Assembly: GCF_000189635.1 (NCBI RefSeq)
Contig: NW_002476030.1
Span: 71,165-135,164 of the forward strand
Origin: Tetrahymena thermophila SB210
Taxonomy: Eukaryota; Ciliophora; Oligohymenophorea; Hymenostomatida; Tetrahymenidae
Direction: 5' to 3'
DNA length: 64,000 nt
Below the pieces are notes generated by a model. That model was not told the DNA's origin and searched no databases. It was given only the letters and a program-made list of their open reading frames with translations. This document shows, piece after piece, positions 1 through 13,342 of the stretch (position 1 is the stretch's first letter; every line of letters starts with the position of its first letter). A program made the translations under genes and the position numbers.

Positions 1-424
1 TGAATATAAAACAGCAAGTCAATTAATTAAATCTAAATAAAAGAAGAATGTTTATTAGACATTATTCAATTGAATGTAAAATCCTTTCTATTAATTGATA
101 ATAAAATAATAATATCTCATGAGCTTGTTTGAGTAAATTCAATTAATCAGTCAGACAGAGCTCATAAATGAATTCAAAACAAACAAAAAAAAATAAACTA
201 AGGCTTATTAATAGAAGGAAGTCAAGAATTAGAGAGAGAGGGTCAACTAGCTATTTAACTTACTAACTATTATTTCAGTAATAAAAGAAAGGAAAAAATT
301 AAAAAATAATTCAATATAAAAATAAAGAAAGATATTATACAGTCAAAAGAAAGCAAAAGAAGCATCAATCAATTATTTTAAGAAAATATAAACATTAAAA
401 AAGAACTGATAATTAATTAAGAAA
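1..424. other. Intergenic, upstream of the kinase gene
   Basis: AT-rich spacer with scattered stops in all frames even under the ciliate code. It contains a short purine run (GAGAGAGAGGG, about 231-241) and the presumed 5' leader of the kinase gene. No coding or RNA gene is visible. Confidence 0.6.
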
Positions 425-1336
425 ATGGTCGACCACCCATAAGATTAAAAGGATTGGAAAAGCGTGTAGAATTTCAAATTAATAGACAAGAAGTATTACA
501 TGAAGAATCATGTATTAGGCAAGGGAAATTTTGCAGAAACTTACTTGGCAACTCGCGTTGAGGATGAAAATTAGATCTTAGCATGCAAAATGATTGCTAA
601 ATAGCAAATTATGGAAAAATTAAGGCGTGCCCCAGATCCAGAAGGCAGAAAAAAATATATCATAGATGCTCTTAAAAATGAAGTCCAATTGTGGAAGGAA
701 TTGGATCACCCAAACATCGTCAAATTCATAGATTTCTCAGAAACCCCTAACAACATTTATTTCTTTTTAGAATATTGCAATGGAGGAGATTTAGATAAGT
801 TGATTAAAAGGCAAGGAAGATTATCAGAGGTAGAAACCATTCACTACTTTAAAGAAATTGTTGATGGCTGCGATTTCCTTTACAAGAAAGCAATTATTCA
901 TCGTGATTTGAAACCCGAAAATATCCTCATTCACAATGGTGCTGCAAAGATAGCCGATTTTGGATTTGCTAAGGTCATCGATTATGATAACCGTGAAAAG
1001 GCAGCCACCTAGACTTATGTAGGTACACCCTATTACATGGCTCCTTAGATTATAAATGGTGAAGAATATTCTATCAAATGCGATATTTGGAGTCTTGGTG
1101 TCATGCTCTACTAAGCTCTCTATGGTATGGTGCCTTTCTCTGATAAAACAAGCTTAGAATCCCTCGCTCAGAAAATCAAGTAAGCTGAAATTAAATTCCC
1201 ACCCTCTATTCCTGTCTGCAATGAAATTAAAGAACTTATTTAAAAAATGTTAACCGCTGATGAAGATAAGAGAATTTCAATAGCAGAAGTTAAAACAATT
1301 ATGGATGAATTATACTCTAAAAAATGTTAAAATTGA
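425..1336 (+). CDS. Ser/Thr protein kinase, ULK/ATG1-like, kinase domain only
   Basis: Single-exon gene of 303 codons, read with TAA/TAG as Gln and ending at TGA 1334-1336. It transfers phosphate from ATP to Ser/Thr, most likely as a soluble cytosolic enzyme. Visible motifs are the glycine loop GKGNF (residues 32-36), the ATP-anchoring lysine in ILACKMI (K55), the catalytic loop HRDLKPEN (159-166), DFG (178-180) and the activation-segment end GTPYYMAPQ (200-208). The APE glutamate is replaced by Gln, encoded by TAG. The HRDLKPENILI and ADFGFAK wording resembles ULK/ATG1 and related kinases. The protein stops right after the C-lobe, without the long regulatory tail of ULK kinases. The start is the ATG that opens the frame before the glycine loop. 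The kinase call is secure; the subfamily is an inference. Confidence 0.93.
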
Positions 1337-3568
1337 GATTAACTGTTTAAAAAAAATATATTATACTTTCTTCCCTTACTCATCTTCACACCTTAATCAG
1401 AATCAAATCTAGTAAACTGACAGATACATACATAGATAGATAGATAAATACATTTTAAGTCAATTCTTTAGTTAGTTATTTAGTCAGTCTGTCACTTTTT
1501 TAGATAGGCAGACTGATAGTTATTCAACACATAAATCAATTCACCTATTAAGAGATAAATTAACTTGCAATTAAATAGGTTTCTGATAGCTAGGAACTCA
1601 AATAGTACGTACATGCATGCATAATTACATACACAAATAAATAAACAAAATAAATAAATAAATTATTATATATAACCTAAATAAATTTAAAACATAAAAA
1701 TAATACAAAAAGTAATATTCCTCTTTAATACTAGTCAGTTAATAGCTGTTTGTTGATGATGTTATTTCATTAGTTCTTCTTTCTTTCTACTCCTTTTTTA
1801 TTCACTTAATTTCTTAAATAAAAATCTAACACCTCAATCTATTAAATAAACATTTCACCTTTTAAAACAATTTTTTATATTTTCTTTCTTTAGTAATTAA
1901 TTCATGTACATATTTTTAACAAAAATCTATGCAATAACCAATTGATAAACAAGTATACTTACAATACCTTCATGCTATCATTAATTATTTAGTCAGAGCT
2001 TTTACTATTTAGTAAATTCAATATATTTATAAAATAATTTATTTAGCTTTTTTGATTAGCAAATAATCAAAGTTTCAATAGAGGTGATGCTAACTAATTT
2101 GGCTAAATAAAATATAAAGTGGATTAAAATTAATTAGCTAAATTAGTAGATGCAACAAATCTTATATCTTAATTATTCAACAAAAATTAAAAAAATTTAC
2201 ACTAACAATTTATCGATTAGCTATATTATCAAAAAAAATAAGAAAAAAACAATCTAAATTTACTAAAATATCTAATTTTTTTAATTTAATAAAAGCTTGA
2301 TTCCTGATACTTTAGAATGCTAATTAAAAGTTAATAAAAAAATCAATTAATTTCTTTAATAAAGAAGAAAGAGATAAAATACTTTCAAAACTTCCTTCTA
2401 AAATAGTTTGATTTTTTCACCTCAATTTTATTTTTTAAATTTTGAATTTTGACTCTTTGCTACTAAATAATCGTAAACCTTATAAAATTTATTAAATTAT
2501 GGTTCACTTAATTAAATATAGCAACAAAAATGAAATATTAATAAGCTTAGCCAAATAAGTTAAAATAAATATTAAACTAAAATTGATTTTTTTTAACTAC
2601 CTTATCCAATAAAAATTATTATGTAAATTTAAATGTTTTTTATCTCAAAAATAATAAATCTCAAAATGCTATTTTTGTTTAATATTTTTTGACTCTTTAA
2701 TAATTACAAATCTTATAAGCAATTAAAATGGCTAATATAATATTTATAAGTAAAAAATTAGTATTATTAAACTCATAATAAAACTAAAATAATCGAAAAA
2801 TTATATAAATATTAACTAATAATATATTTTTCATTTTAAATCTAAGCTTATTATTTATTTTTGGTATCAAAAAAATAAAATTTTTATCCTAAAAATATTA
2901 AATTTAGAATAAAATATAATATTTATATTACAATTATTTAATTTATTTAATATAAATTTATATGATAAAAGTGATATATCATGTAATTCTTGACTAATAC
3001 ATAATTATATATCCATAAATTAAAGAGGTTCTCTATCTTCACCTTTTCATGTTTGATTTTGAAGTCTTTCAATGAAAGTTTTTGATTTAATCAAAATTAC
3101 AATATATAAAAAAATAGTAATTTTTAGAAGTTAATTATGTAATAATAAAAAAACTAAAATAGAAGAAAAAAACAAATCCATAGACATTTTTAAATTTTTT
3201 AATAATTTTTCTTGATACTTTGAAAAAAATAAAATGGAATAAATTAATCAATATTTTATAGTCTTTATTATTGTTTTTATTAGTAAGATATCAATTTTTA
3301 TTAAATTTTAACATAATTTATTTAAAATAAAAGTATAAAATTTAAAGACTTTTATTTAAAAGGATTTATATTTGTAAATTGAATATGTAAGCTATAGAAT
3401 CTAAAAAAAATAATCGAAAAGTAAAGAGAAGGATATGTGAATATTTGATTAAATTTGGATGCAATTTAGCATTTAAGATTTGTATAATCAATATTCATCC
3501 ATCAAATTAAAAATAAATATAATTATTAAAATAAACGAACTATTGATATTCAAATTTAGAAAAAAGAA
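1337..3568. other. Long AT-rich intergenic region
   Basis: About 2.2 kb with a very high A+T content. Near 1430-1450 and 1600-1660 there are short GATA- and AATA-type simple repeats. I see no exon-like, less AT-rich segment on either strand, so it appears to hold the 3' end of the kinase gene and the promoter of the DUF962 gene. Confidence 0.6.
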
Positions 3569-3946
3569 ATGAAGAAAGAAGCAAAACAGGAAAAAATTTA
3601 TACTAATTTCTAAGATTTTTATCCATTTTATTTGTCTTAGCATTCAAATATTATTAACAGACGCTTGCATTACATTGGTACAACAATTAGCATGATGCTT
3701 TTTGTTATATCGATTCTTTTAACTTAATATTAATACTTACCACTTGTTATTGTATCAGGATATGCATTTGCATGGGTAGGACATTTCTTCTTCGAAAAAA
3801 ACAAAGTAAATAAATTAACATTTTTATTATCAAAATAAATTATTTACATTTTTATAAAGCCTGCTACTTTCAAATATCCAGTTATGTCATTTATGGGAGA
3901 CTTTAAAATGTGGTATTAGATTACTACAAAATAAATAAAGTGGTGA
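3569..3946 (+). CDS. Mini DUF962 / Mpo1-like membrane protein
   Basis: Two exons, 3569-3805 and 3860-3946, are separated by a 54-nt GTAAAT...AAG intron in phase 0 and give 107 aa. The N-terminal DFYPFYLSQHSN motif is followed by NRRLHYIGT, a hydrophobic stretch (about residues 40-72) ending in the signature WVGHFFFEKNKPATF, then YPVMSFMGDFKMW. This matches DUF962, whose yeast member Mpo1 is an ER-membrane dioxygenase of phytosphingosine alpha-oxidation. The conserved His residues (H24, H36, H74 region) are present. The fungal enzyme is longer, at about 170-200 aa; here only one core hydrophobic block is seen. ER location and lipid-oxidising role are inferred from the family. The start is the only ATG just before the conserved block. 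Confidence 0.85.
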
Positions 3947-5610
3947 TTTCATTGCTTAAATATTTGCAAAATGCGAATGAGTTAAAAATAATAATAGTAT
4001 GCTAATTTTTAATATTTTTTGTATAAAATAAATTGCTTTGTTGCATATCACAGATTAACATTTTTTTTAATTTAAAAAATGAAAAATCATTCTAATAAAA
4101 TACATACTAATCATATTCTCATTGTGTTTTTTTTTTCAAAATTTTTAAAAGAAAAAATAAATATATATTTAGAAAAATGGTTAAGCGAATGAATGAATGT
4201 TATCTATCATATCATATTATCAATAACTTAATTTTATGCTCAAAATATTATTTATCATTTTCTATTAAAAGCATAATTTGAAAATTTGTTACCTTACAAT
4301 AGGGCTTTATTTAGTTTTAAACAAATTTAATTGTTCTAATCTTTAATTGAATCATCAAATTCATATAATAGATAGATATATATGACTGAAAAAAAATCTT
4401 ATAGAAAACACAACATAAATTAATATAAATATCATATCTACAAATATTTAATTTCCTAAATGGAAATCAAATGCATAAATCTTCTTTAATTTTTTTTCTA
4501 TCTAAAAGAAGAAAATATAAATAAATAAATATTGAAAAGTCTAATGAAATTTAACCACACAATTAATAATTAATAATAATAGAAACATGAAGTCTATCAT
4601 CATAAATATATAAATAAAAATACCCTATAAATATTTCTTCAAATTTTAAATTATTTTCTTATATACTTTAACTATTCACATGTAGTGAAAAAAGTGTCTT
4701 TATGGCGTCAATTTAGTTTTAAAAAATTACAAATTATCAATTAACTGGCTACTTATCAAATAATCGACACTATATTATCAATTTAATTATGTTAATTATT
4801 TTATTATCTTCACTTTATTAATATTAATAACATAAGACTTATTAAAAATTATTTTACTTATTAATTTGTAAATGACAATCAAAAGGAAATTGTCCAAACA
4901 TTAAATAATAATTCCTTTATTTTTGAAAATAAATAATATTCTATTATCAACTAGATCGTATTTGAATAATTTTGGTACTTTTTAAAATAAAATCTAAAAT
5001 TATGATTTCATGAATTTTTAAATTAAAAATACAATCAAAATTTGATTAAAATCTATAATAATTCTTAATTTTATACAAATATTAGTGATTACTTTATATT
5101 ATTTAATAAGGTAAAAAAAATTAAAATTATAATCTTTATTTTTTTATAAAATATCTATTAATTTTTGTTGTAAAAGATCAATTATACTTTTAAAATTTAA
5201 AATGATTTTAATTTAATTTATTTAAATAAATATTAATAAAATTTATAAAATACAAATACTTTTTAAAAGAATTTAAATTAGAAAAATTAAAAACAAAATG
5301 GATAAGTATCAAAATTTGATATATGAAAGATTAAGTGAATTTTAATGATACTTTCTATGCAAAATTTTGAAAATTTGATTTATTAAAAATAACTATATTT
5401 ACTAGTTATTAATATAGAGAATTGGTGGAATTTTGAAATCAGATTTACATCATAAGTTTTTGAATTATATTTGATTTAGTTAAAAATTGAATGTCTTTTT
5501 TAATTATGTTTTGATTAATCTGTGTGTAAATGATTTATTTATTGATTATTATTAACATACTGTAATTTAATTGATTGTCTTAATATATTATTAGCAAACA
5601 AAAAGAATAA
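3947..5610. other. AT-rich intergenic region
   Basis: About 1.7 kb without exon-like composition or recognisable RNA gene on either strand. It contains only A/T homopolymer runs and short AATT-type repeats. Confidence 0.6.
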
Positions 5611-8600
5611 ATGCAAGAAAGTGAGAGATAAGCAGAAATCGATAGTTCTCCTTCTTCATTTTATTTGAAGTAGTAGCAAGGGCAAATTACTTCATAAAAC
5701 AACATGCAAAACTATGATTCTTTATTGTATAGCGAAATCACTGAAAATAATTAGACTCTTTTAAATACTCCATAGCATCCTTTCAAGCAAAAGAATCCAT
5801 GTAATTTAGTTAGCTACTCAAAGCCTTTTCTAATTGTTAAATTAAATGCAATTCAATTATAAAAACACATAAATTATGAATTTTATTTGATAGAGATTTA
5901 TTGATGAAAATATTTTACTTAAAATAGTAGGAAGTGTTTCACTGAGCTTCAATTCGATCAACTTCTAAAGCAGTAGAAATTAATTTAGTTTAATAGCAGT
6001 CAATATAAATAAAATAGATTTTATTCAAATATAAAAAATAGATTAAGCTAAAATTAATAAAATTTATTTCTTTTTTATTTAAAATAGTGCTTAAAAATAC
6101 ATAGTAAATGGAAAGCGGATAAGTAAGTGAACGACAAAATATTTAGAGTGGTGATAAAAACTAAGTTAGCAATTATAACTAGAATATAAACAATAACTAA
6201 AAAAATAGTATTTAGTAGCAAGTTATTTTATAGAGTAGCAATGATAAAAAATATTAATAATCTAGTTCGCAGAATTCTCAGAGCTAAAGCAATCGAAACA
6301 ATAACAGTAATATTTAGAATTAGGTATTTTAGCATCAAAATGCTTTTAATAGATCTCCTTACAAAATAAATGAGTTTTAAATATGCACTGAAGAAGACGA
6401 AAAGGAAAATAAAGATGAAACAATATAGAATATAGAAAAAATAGATTTGTCTGGAAATATGCTGAAAAATATGTAGGATTTAAACAAGTTTAAAAGCTTA
6501 GTTTATTTAAACCTTTCTTATAATAGAATACAAATTATTGAAAATATAGAAATGCTTGTTAATTTGTAATATTTAAATTTAAGCAATAACAATATTAAAG
6601 AAATACCTTCAATTATTGAAAGAAATACTTAGCTTTAGCATTTGCTCTTATCTTCTAATAATATTTCTTCAATAAATTCTATTGCTAGTTTATAAAAGCT
6701 ACTCAATTTGAAAGAGCTTAATTTACTAGATAACCCTATTTAGCAGTGCCAAGATTATAAAAATTATATAAAAAACAATCTCAAATAAATAATTTTGTTG
6801 GACTAAAAAAATATACATGTCAGCAATCTTAATAGCGTAGGGGAATCTTGGAATAGCCAGTTGTCATTCAGTAACAATACAGTTAATTAATCTGCTCATT
6901 TTCAAAGAAAACAGAATAGCAAGGTTCAGCAAGTTTAATAACAACAACAATAAAATAATTTAATTCAACCGATTTAAGGACTACTCGAATCATTTTCTAA
7001 CAACAATAATTATAATAACAACAACAATAACACTAATTCTCTTTATTAAAATAGATAGAATCATATTTATTCTTTTGGGTCATAGTAAAATGATACTCCT
7101 ACAAACCATCTTTTTGGCTTTGAAATTAACATTGATTACCCACAAAAGTTAAAAAAACCTTAATCTTTGGATTTTTAATATTTGACTTCATAGAATTAAT
7201 AAAATTCTCCTTAGTAAATTAGAGCAGCTTATTATAATAACATGGGAGATCTAAACAGGAGCATAACAGAAATAGAAACTGAATTTGATAGTGATGGAAA
7301 TGTTTTGGATAAACAATTTTAGGAATAAAGGATTTTTTATAGTAATGCTAAATCATCTAAGAAAAACTTCAAAGCTTTTTTAGAATTTTAAAATCAATTA
7401 TAAATGTAAAATTAATACTTAGCATCTCCTTTAAATAATGAGCAGTCAGTTATTCTATTCGAAAACATGAACAGCAGTGAAAAGCATAATAGGTCTGTTT
7501 GGTAAAATAATACGCAAGAGAGAAATGAATAAACTTTTAGTGAAAGTGCAAATAAAAATTCTTTTTTGATTGACAGCAAAATTTAATAGCAAAGACAAGG
7601 AAATGAAATTGAAAATGATTTACAAAGCTCTTTTAATTTTAAAAGGGATAAAAATTTAGAAACAGAAAGCTAAGTTTAAAATCTATAAAATTAATTTGAT
7701 CAAATCTAAAGCAACGATTAAAATTTAATTCAGAATAAAACTTTAAGGAGAAACTTAGCATACGAAGAGTAAGTTGGTAATAATTTTTTACCTCATTTGT
7801 CTGAAGAAGAAGCCTACCGCTTGAAGAAGTGTTTATTTTAACAAAACAATGACAAGATATAAATTTTGAGTAATTAACAGTTTAATCATAGTAAACAAGA
7901 AGACGAAAATACGAACAATAAAAAGAAAGATAGAAATAACGAGGATAATTATGATGAAGTAAATTTAACTAATATTCACAGTATTTCCAACTATGTTTAT
8001 GATGAATCAACTGCTAAGAAAGCCAACTAATAAATTAATTTTATTTAGCCATAAAAAAATTAGTAGCAAATACTTCCACCACCTGCTCCTTCAACTCTTC
8101 CAATTCCTAGTTTAAAGGAAGAGCAAGGATAAATAAATAAAGATAAATTCAAGACCTCTCCATTTTTGGATTAGATTGCTAATAATTCAGGGTCTAAGCA
8201 AAATGAGTAAGAATAGAATGGAAATCAATTGAACAATGTTAGTCAATTATAATCCCTTTTTGACAACATAGAAAGCCACAGAGGAGATTTTTTACTATAA
8301 GATTTTTCTTAAATATATGCAAGCAAAGTAAACACATCAGATGTTTTGGGTATATAATTTACCCCATAAAATCATAGTAGCAATAATAACAACATGAATT
8401 AAATTGAATATATTTCACCAACAGAAGAATCTACAATAAATTCTAACATTATGAACTCTGAAAAATAATGCTAAACAGTGGCAAATACTTTAAATATTTT
8501 AAATAATTAACTTAAAGCTCTTCACGAATCATTTTAAGATTACAAGTAAAATCTATTTAAAAATTATTATTCAACTGATTAATTTTGTAATTTAAAGTTC

Positions 8601-11600
8601 TAATTTGGACTCAACTGCTGAAAAGAGTAACTAATTAATTTAGAAAATTATTAAATGCACCGAAGATAGTCAAAAAGAATCTATCAAAGAGTAAGTTTTA
8701 ATATTTTTTTTGATTAACTATTAAATAATAAATAAAAAATTAATTTTATAGAAAAGAAAAGTTAGTCCAAGACATTCAGTTATTCAAAAACTTAGTAAGC
8801 TCCTCATTCATATAGATTAACATATTTGTTGAAGAATTCGTAAATTTTAAAAAAATATACTTACCTTTTTTTACATTTAATTTATACCAAAATTATTAAA
8901 AACAATTTTATTTTATTTTAATCAAAGGCATTCAAATTTAATAAAAAAATTCATTTTATTTTTATTTAGCCATTCAATTTAAAATTAGAATATTCATTTT
9001 TTGAAAATAAAAATATTTATTCATATCTAACTTGAATTAGGGGTTGCAAATTAATACTTTTATGAAAATAATTTAAGAATGTGGCGAAAGTAAATGTGAT
9101 TAGCTAAATAATGAAGGAATAATTCCTAAAATATCTACAAATACTCTTAATAATATTAATGAAATATTTGAGTAGATTCAAAACAATAATAATCAGCTTT
9201 TTATTAATGCTAATAGGATGACAGAAGAAATTAATAGAGCTAAAAATATATAAAATGATTTTTTGGTAGAAAAATTAAACCAAAACATAGAAAAAATAAT
9301 ATCTCTCTTCAAAGAAATTTCTAATCTACACTTAACTTGTTGTGATACATTTGAGAGCATTGAGCATACTTCTGAAAGGTTAACAAAGTTTTTCATACAT
9401 ATTGTAAGACTATTTTAAGCCAAATAGGTAATACAATTTTCCAATCACAAAAGGAATCTCTCAAATTAAACAAATAATTCATGTAATTAAACAATACAAA
9501 TGAAACAGCCATCTTCTTCAACTAATATCAGTAAAGATCACGGACAGGCAAATTCAAAACTAAATAGACAGCAATCAACCAAAGATTTTAACATTTAAAA
9601 TAATAATAATAATAATAATAACAACAAAAATCAGCAATTTTAAAATAATGATAAAGAAAAAAAAGGTATTGCTGCAAGTTCAAATTAGTAGAATTAGCAA
9701 TTTTAGGAAAATAAAAATCAGAATTCGAACAGAGATAGCTAAAAGCAGGAAAGCTTTGATAGGAATTTAGAGAAATAGGAGGATTTAAAAACACCTAAAA
9801 GCAATAATAACAACACTAATACGAATATGAATTCGAATAATTCTAGAATTGGATATACTCCCTTGCAAGAAGGGTTTAGTGAAGAAGAACAAAAGAAGTT
9901 GATGAATAGCAATATTGAACAAATTCAATAACAAATGAATAACTACAGAAAAGAAATCTAGCAAAAGCATTTAAAAAATTAGAAATCTGAAGAATTAAAA
10001 TTAGAAGAACTTGATCCTTCTTAAAGAATTAATATTTTATAGTAAAATATAAGCAATACTCATATTTTCCCTTTTCCTACATAATATATGAATCAACAAT
10101 TATCTAATATAAATACTAGCTTTAGCAATGAAGTTCAAATAAAATCTAATATACCTATTTCTCCTCATTTAACTACTAATTCTCCAAGCACAAACATCTC
10201 TTAGCTTAAAAATAACAGCTAAAAACCTACTTAATACCAATAAGAGTTAGAAATTTTAAGATTCAAATTTAGTGATTTTGAAAAAACATCTCTGATGAGA
10301 TACGATAACCTTCTAAAAGCAAAAGAGTAAGTAGAAAAAGATTACAATTAAATTGTTTAAAACTATTCTGAGTTGTAATAAAATTATGAATCTATTCTAG
10401 TCAAATATAGTGGATTATAGTCAAAATATGAAGAATCGCTCAGTTTGAGAGATAAAAATAACAATGAAATAGAGAGGGAAGAATTTATATCATAAATATC
10501 TTAACTTAAGTTAAGAGTAAATGATTTAGAGAAATATGTAAGCTCATCAGAAAACCAAAAGCAGCTACTTTTAAAAGACAAACAAATACTTAAAGAGCAG
10601 CTTTCGCTTGTACAAAAAGATTATGAAAGTCTTGAGAAATAAAATCAAATTAATATAAATTAAAACCAAAAACTAATTGATAACAACAAAGATCTTGCCT
10701 AATAAAACTAATAATTACTGTTAAGACTAACAGAAGCAGAAAATACAGTCCTGAGCATGAAACAAGTACTAACTCCTAGACTTCATACACAATAATAGTC
10801 TGATTAACATCAAGAGTATACCTCTAATTAAGAAAAATAGTATTCGCATAAAAAATCTCTGTCATAATAGCTAAATAATTAATACAATAATAATAATAAT
10901 TAAGCAACGATTTTGTAATAAGGATAAAATTAGATAATTTGTAATGAGGAATTGAGCTAGTTGTTAAAAAATATGCTGTAAAATGTAAATACCAACATGT
11001 AACAAAATACTTAGATCATACAATTATTAGGCTCTAAAGATACATTAATCAACAATTAAACTTAATCTGATAATTTAAATGAAAACTAATATGAAGCCCA
11101 CCAAGAATGGAGCGAAATGCTAAAAATGCAAATAAAATAAAAGTAACTACTTTACAAACAAATACTTGCATTGGCTGCTATTATCAGTACAATTTAATCA
11201 AATGATGAAAAAAAGCTTTAGGAATGCATTAAGAAAATTACTTCATTATAGGAAACAACAAATCAATCTACTTAAACAGACCTTAACTCTCTCGTAAATA
11301 CTTAATATTAATTTTTTGACTCAATTATTTCTCCTCCTTCAAAAACATCCACAGTAATCACTCAATAGACTAATAATAACATTACCAGTAATAACTAAAA
11401 CATTAATCAAAATAACAATACTGCATCCAATAATAACACTTTAGAAGACTCAAACACTAAAAGCAATATAATGACGGCAACTACTATGACCTTACCTAAT
11501 ATATTAGAATCGGTACGGAAACATTAGCATAATGTTATGTAAGCTAAATTAAAAAGCAATACAACTGTTAATTCGTCATCTACAGCTTCTGAGAAATTAT

Positions 11601-12835
11601 ATAAATTAGCTGCTTAGCGCTACGAAGAAGAAACAACTAAAAATCTAAAGCATAAAAAAAATTCAAATTAACCATGCGAAAAATGGTTCAATAATTCTCC
11701 AGAAAGATATTGTGGGTAATAAAATAGTAAGCCTGCTCAAAATGAAGAAAAAATAGATGAAGTAAATTAATCTTCATCTTAGAATTCTTCAAGCACATAA
11801 AATAAAAGTCTTTAAAAGAGCAGATAGCTCCTTAAGCAAATGACTGATCTGGCAAATGATAAAAAATCATTTTTAGCAGAAGATAGCGCTTTTCTTTAAA
11901 CTAAGAAAAAAGTAGCTAATAACGATTTTAAGTAAGGAGATTAAAGTACTAGCAGTGGCAACAAAAAAAACGTAAGTAAATTGATAAATGACCTACATAG
12001 TCAAATGGATAAGAAAACATTTAGGAATTCAAATAGTAGTAATATTAATAATGCACATGCCATCAACTAATCAGATATAATTTTGAATAACACAACTACC
12101 AATAAAAAATCTAAAAGAGAATAAACTAAAAGCCCGTCTGCATAAACTTTAACTAAAAACTGCTAAAAAAATATAATTTTAAGTAACCACAATAGTAATA
12201 ATAGCTAGTAAATTTTAGTTAATAACTTCCTTAAAAAAGAATTTAAATACCCTTCTAAAGGAAGCTAGTCAAGCCTTTTGAACTAATCTCATCATTTAAC
12301 AAATAAAACTCAATAATCTTAAAATCAAAGTTCATCTGTATTACATTTAACTTAAATAAATAGCAACAGCAATAATCCCAACAATGCGAGCAACATTTCT
12401 CATTATAAATCAAATTCTAATATAATTGATAGAGTTTCTATGGAACACTCTAAAAAATAAAAAAATTGTCTTAAATCTGTAATAAAAGCATATAAAAATA
12501 TTGAGACACTTCGTAAAATGTAAGATATCTTGAAAAATGAAGATAACTTCACTGCATTTTTAAATAAAACTACAACAAATATTCACATAAATTAATCATT
12601 TAATAATAATCACCATAATAATATTCCAATAAACTAATTTAATATCAATCATCAAAACAACCAAAATAGTAATCTAATTGAAAACTGCACTAACAATCAA
12701 ATTACTAAAATTCTCAAAAAAGTTACAAGATCATAATCTAATTTGAGTACCTAAAATGGATAAAAAGTTACCAATTCAGTAACATAGATACACAACTAGG
12801 ACGCAAACACAAAAAGAGATAAATCAAAAGAATGA
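5611..12835 (+). CDS. Giant SDS22-type LRR and coiled-coil protein
   Basis: Six-exon model: 5611-5835, 5894-5972, 6088-8545, 8598-8690, 8752-8839 and 9041-12835, giving about 2245 aa with phases consistent throughout and TGA at 12833. Residues about 213-340 carry four to five SDS22-like leucine-rich repeats (LVYLNLSYNRI, LQYLNLSNNNI, LKELNLLDNP) closed by an LRR-cap-like segment. The rest is mostly low-complexity N/Q/S sequence. Heptad-rich coiled coil lies at about 1380-1565, and a shorter one spans the small exons near 920-1080. The same order, N-terminal LRRs then long coiled coil, is seen in centrosomal and ciliary scaffolds such as centriolin, so a basal-body or axoneme scaffold role is a guess. 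The first two exons are the least certain; ATG 6108 is in frame and could be an alternative start. Confidence 0.82.
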
Positions 12836-13342
12836 TTAATAAACAAATTTCTTTATTTGCTTATTAATTTTTAAAATAAGTTGAAGCTTCAATTTTAACT
12901 GACTTAGCAACATAAATAAAAAATATTTCGAAAAAATATTTTTAAAAAGTTATTAATAAAAATATTTTTTAATATATAGAAAAGCTAATTTTAAAAGCAC
13001 TGAAAATAAATTATATGGTTAAAAATTACTCTATTTTTATTATTTTAATTAATCATTACTTTAACTTATGTAAATATATAATTTGTTTTCATTAAAACAC
13101 AAGACTACATTTAATTTAAAATATAAAATCAATAAAATTTCATTGTAGAATCGATTGCTAAATTAAATAAACAGAAATAATTTAACAAATTTTATTTTTA
13201 AAATTTTTTTTTACTCTTTTTTCATCACGTATTAAAAATTTGCCTTTATTTTCCAATCCAAGTAAATAAATAAATAAATAAAAACAAAACAAAAACAAAT
13301 CAAAACTAAATTACTTAAAAATATAAGAAAAAATAAATTAAA
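12836..13342. other. Intergenic spacer
   Basis: About 0.5 kb of AT-rich DNA between two same-strand genes, including an (AAAT)n-like run near 13263-13280. No gene is visible. Confidence 0.6.

Noticed and set aside
1430-1450. GATA and TGAT tetranucleotide patches (also about 40365-40420 and 58335-58355) as regulatory GATA sites
   Set aside because: They are simple-sequence slippage products common in AT-rich spacers, with no fixed position relative to genes.
9193-9970. Several short minus-strand ORFs opposite the giant LRR gene
   Set aside because: They lie opposite continuous plus-strand coding sequence and have the composition of reversed Asn/Gln codons.
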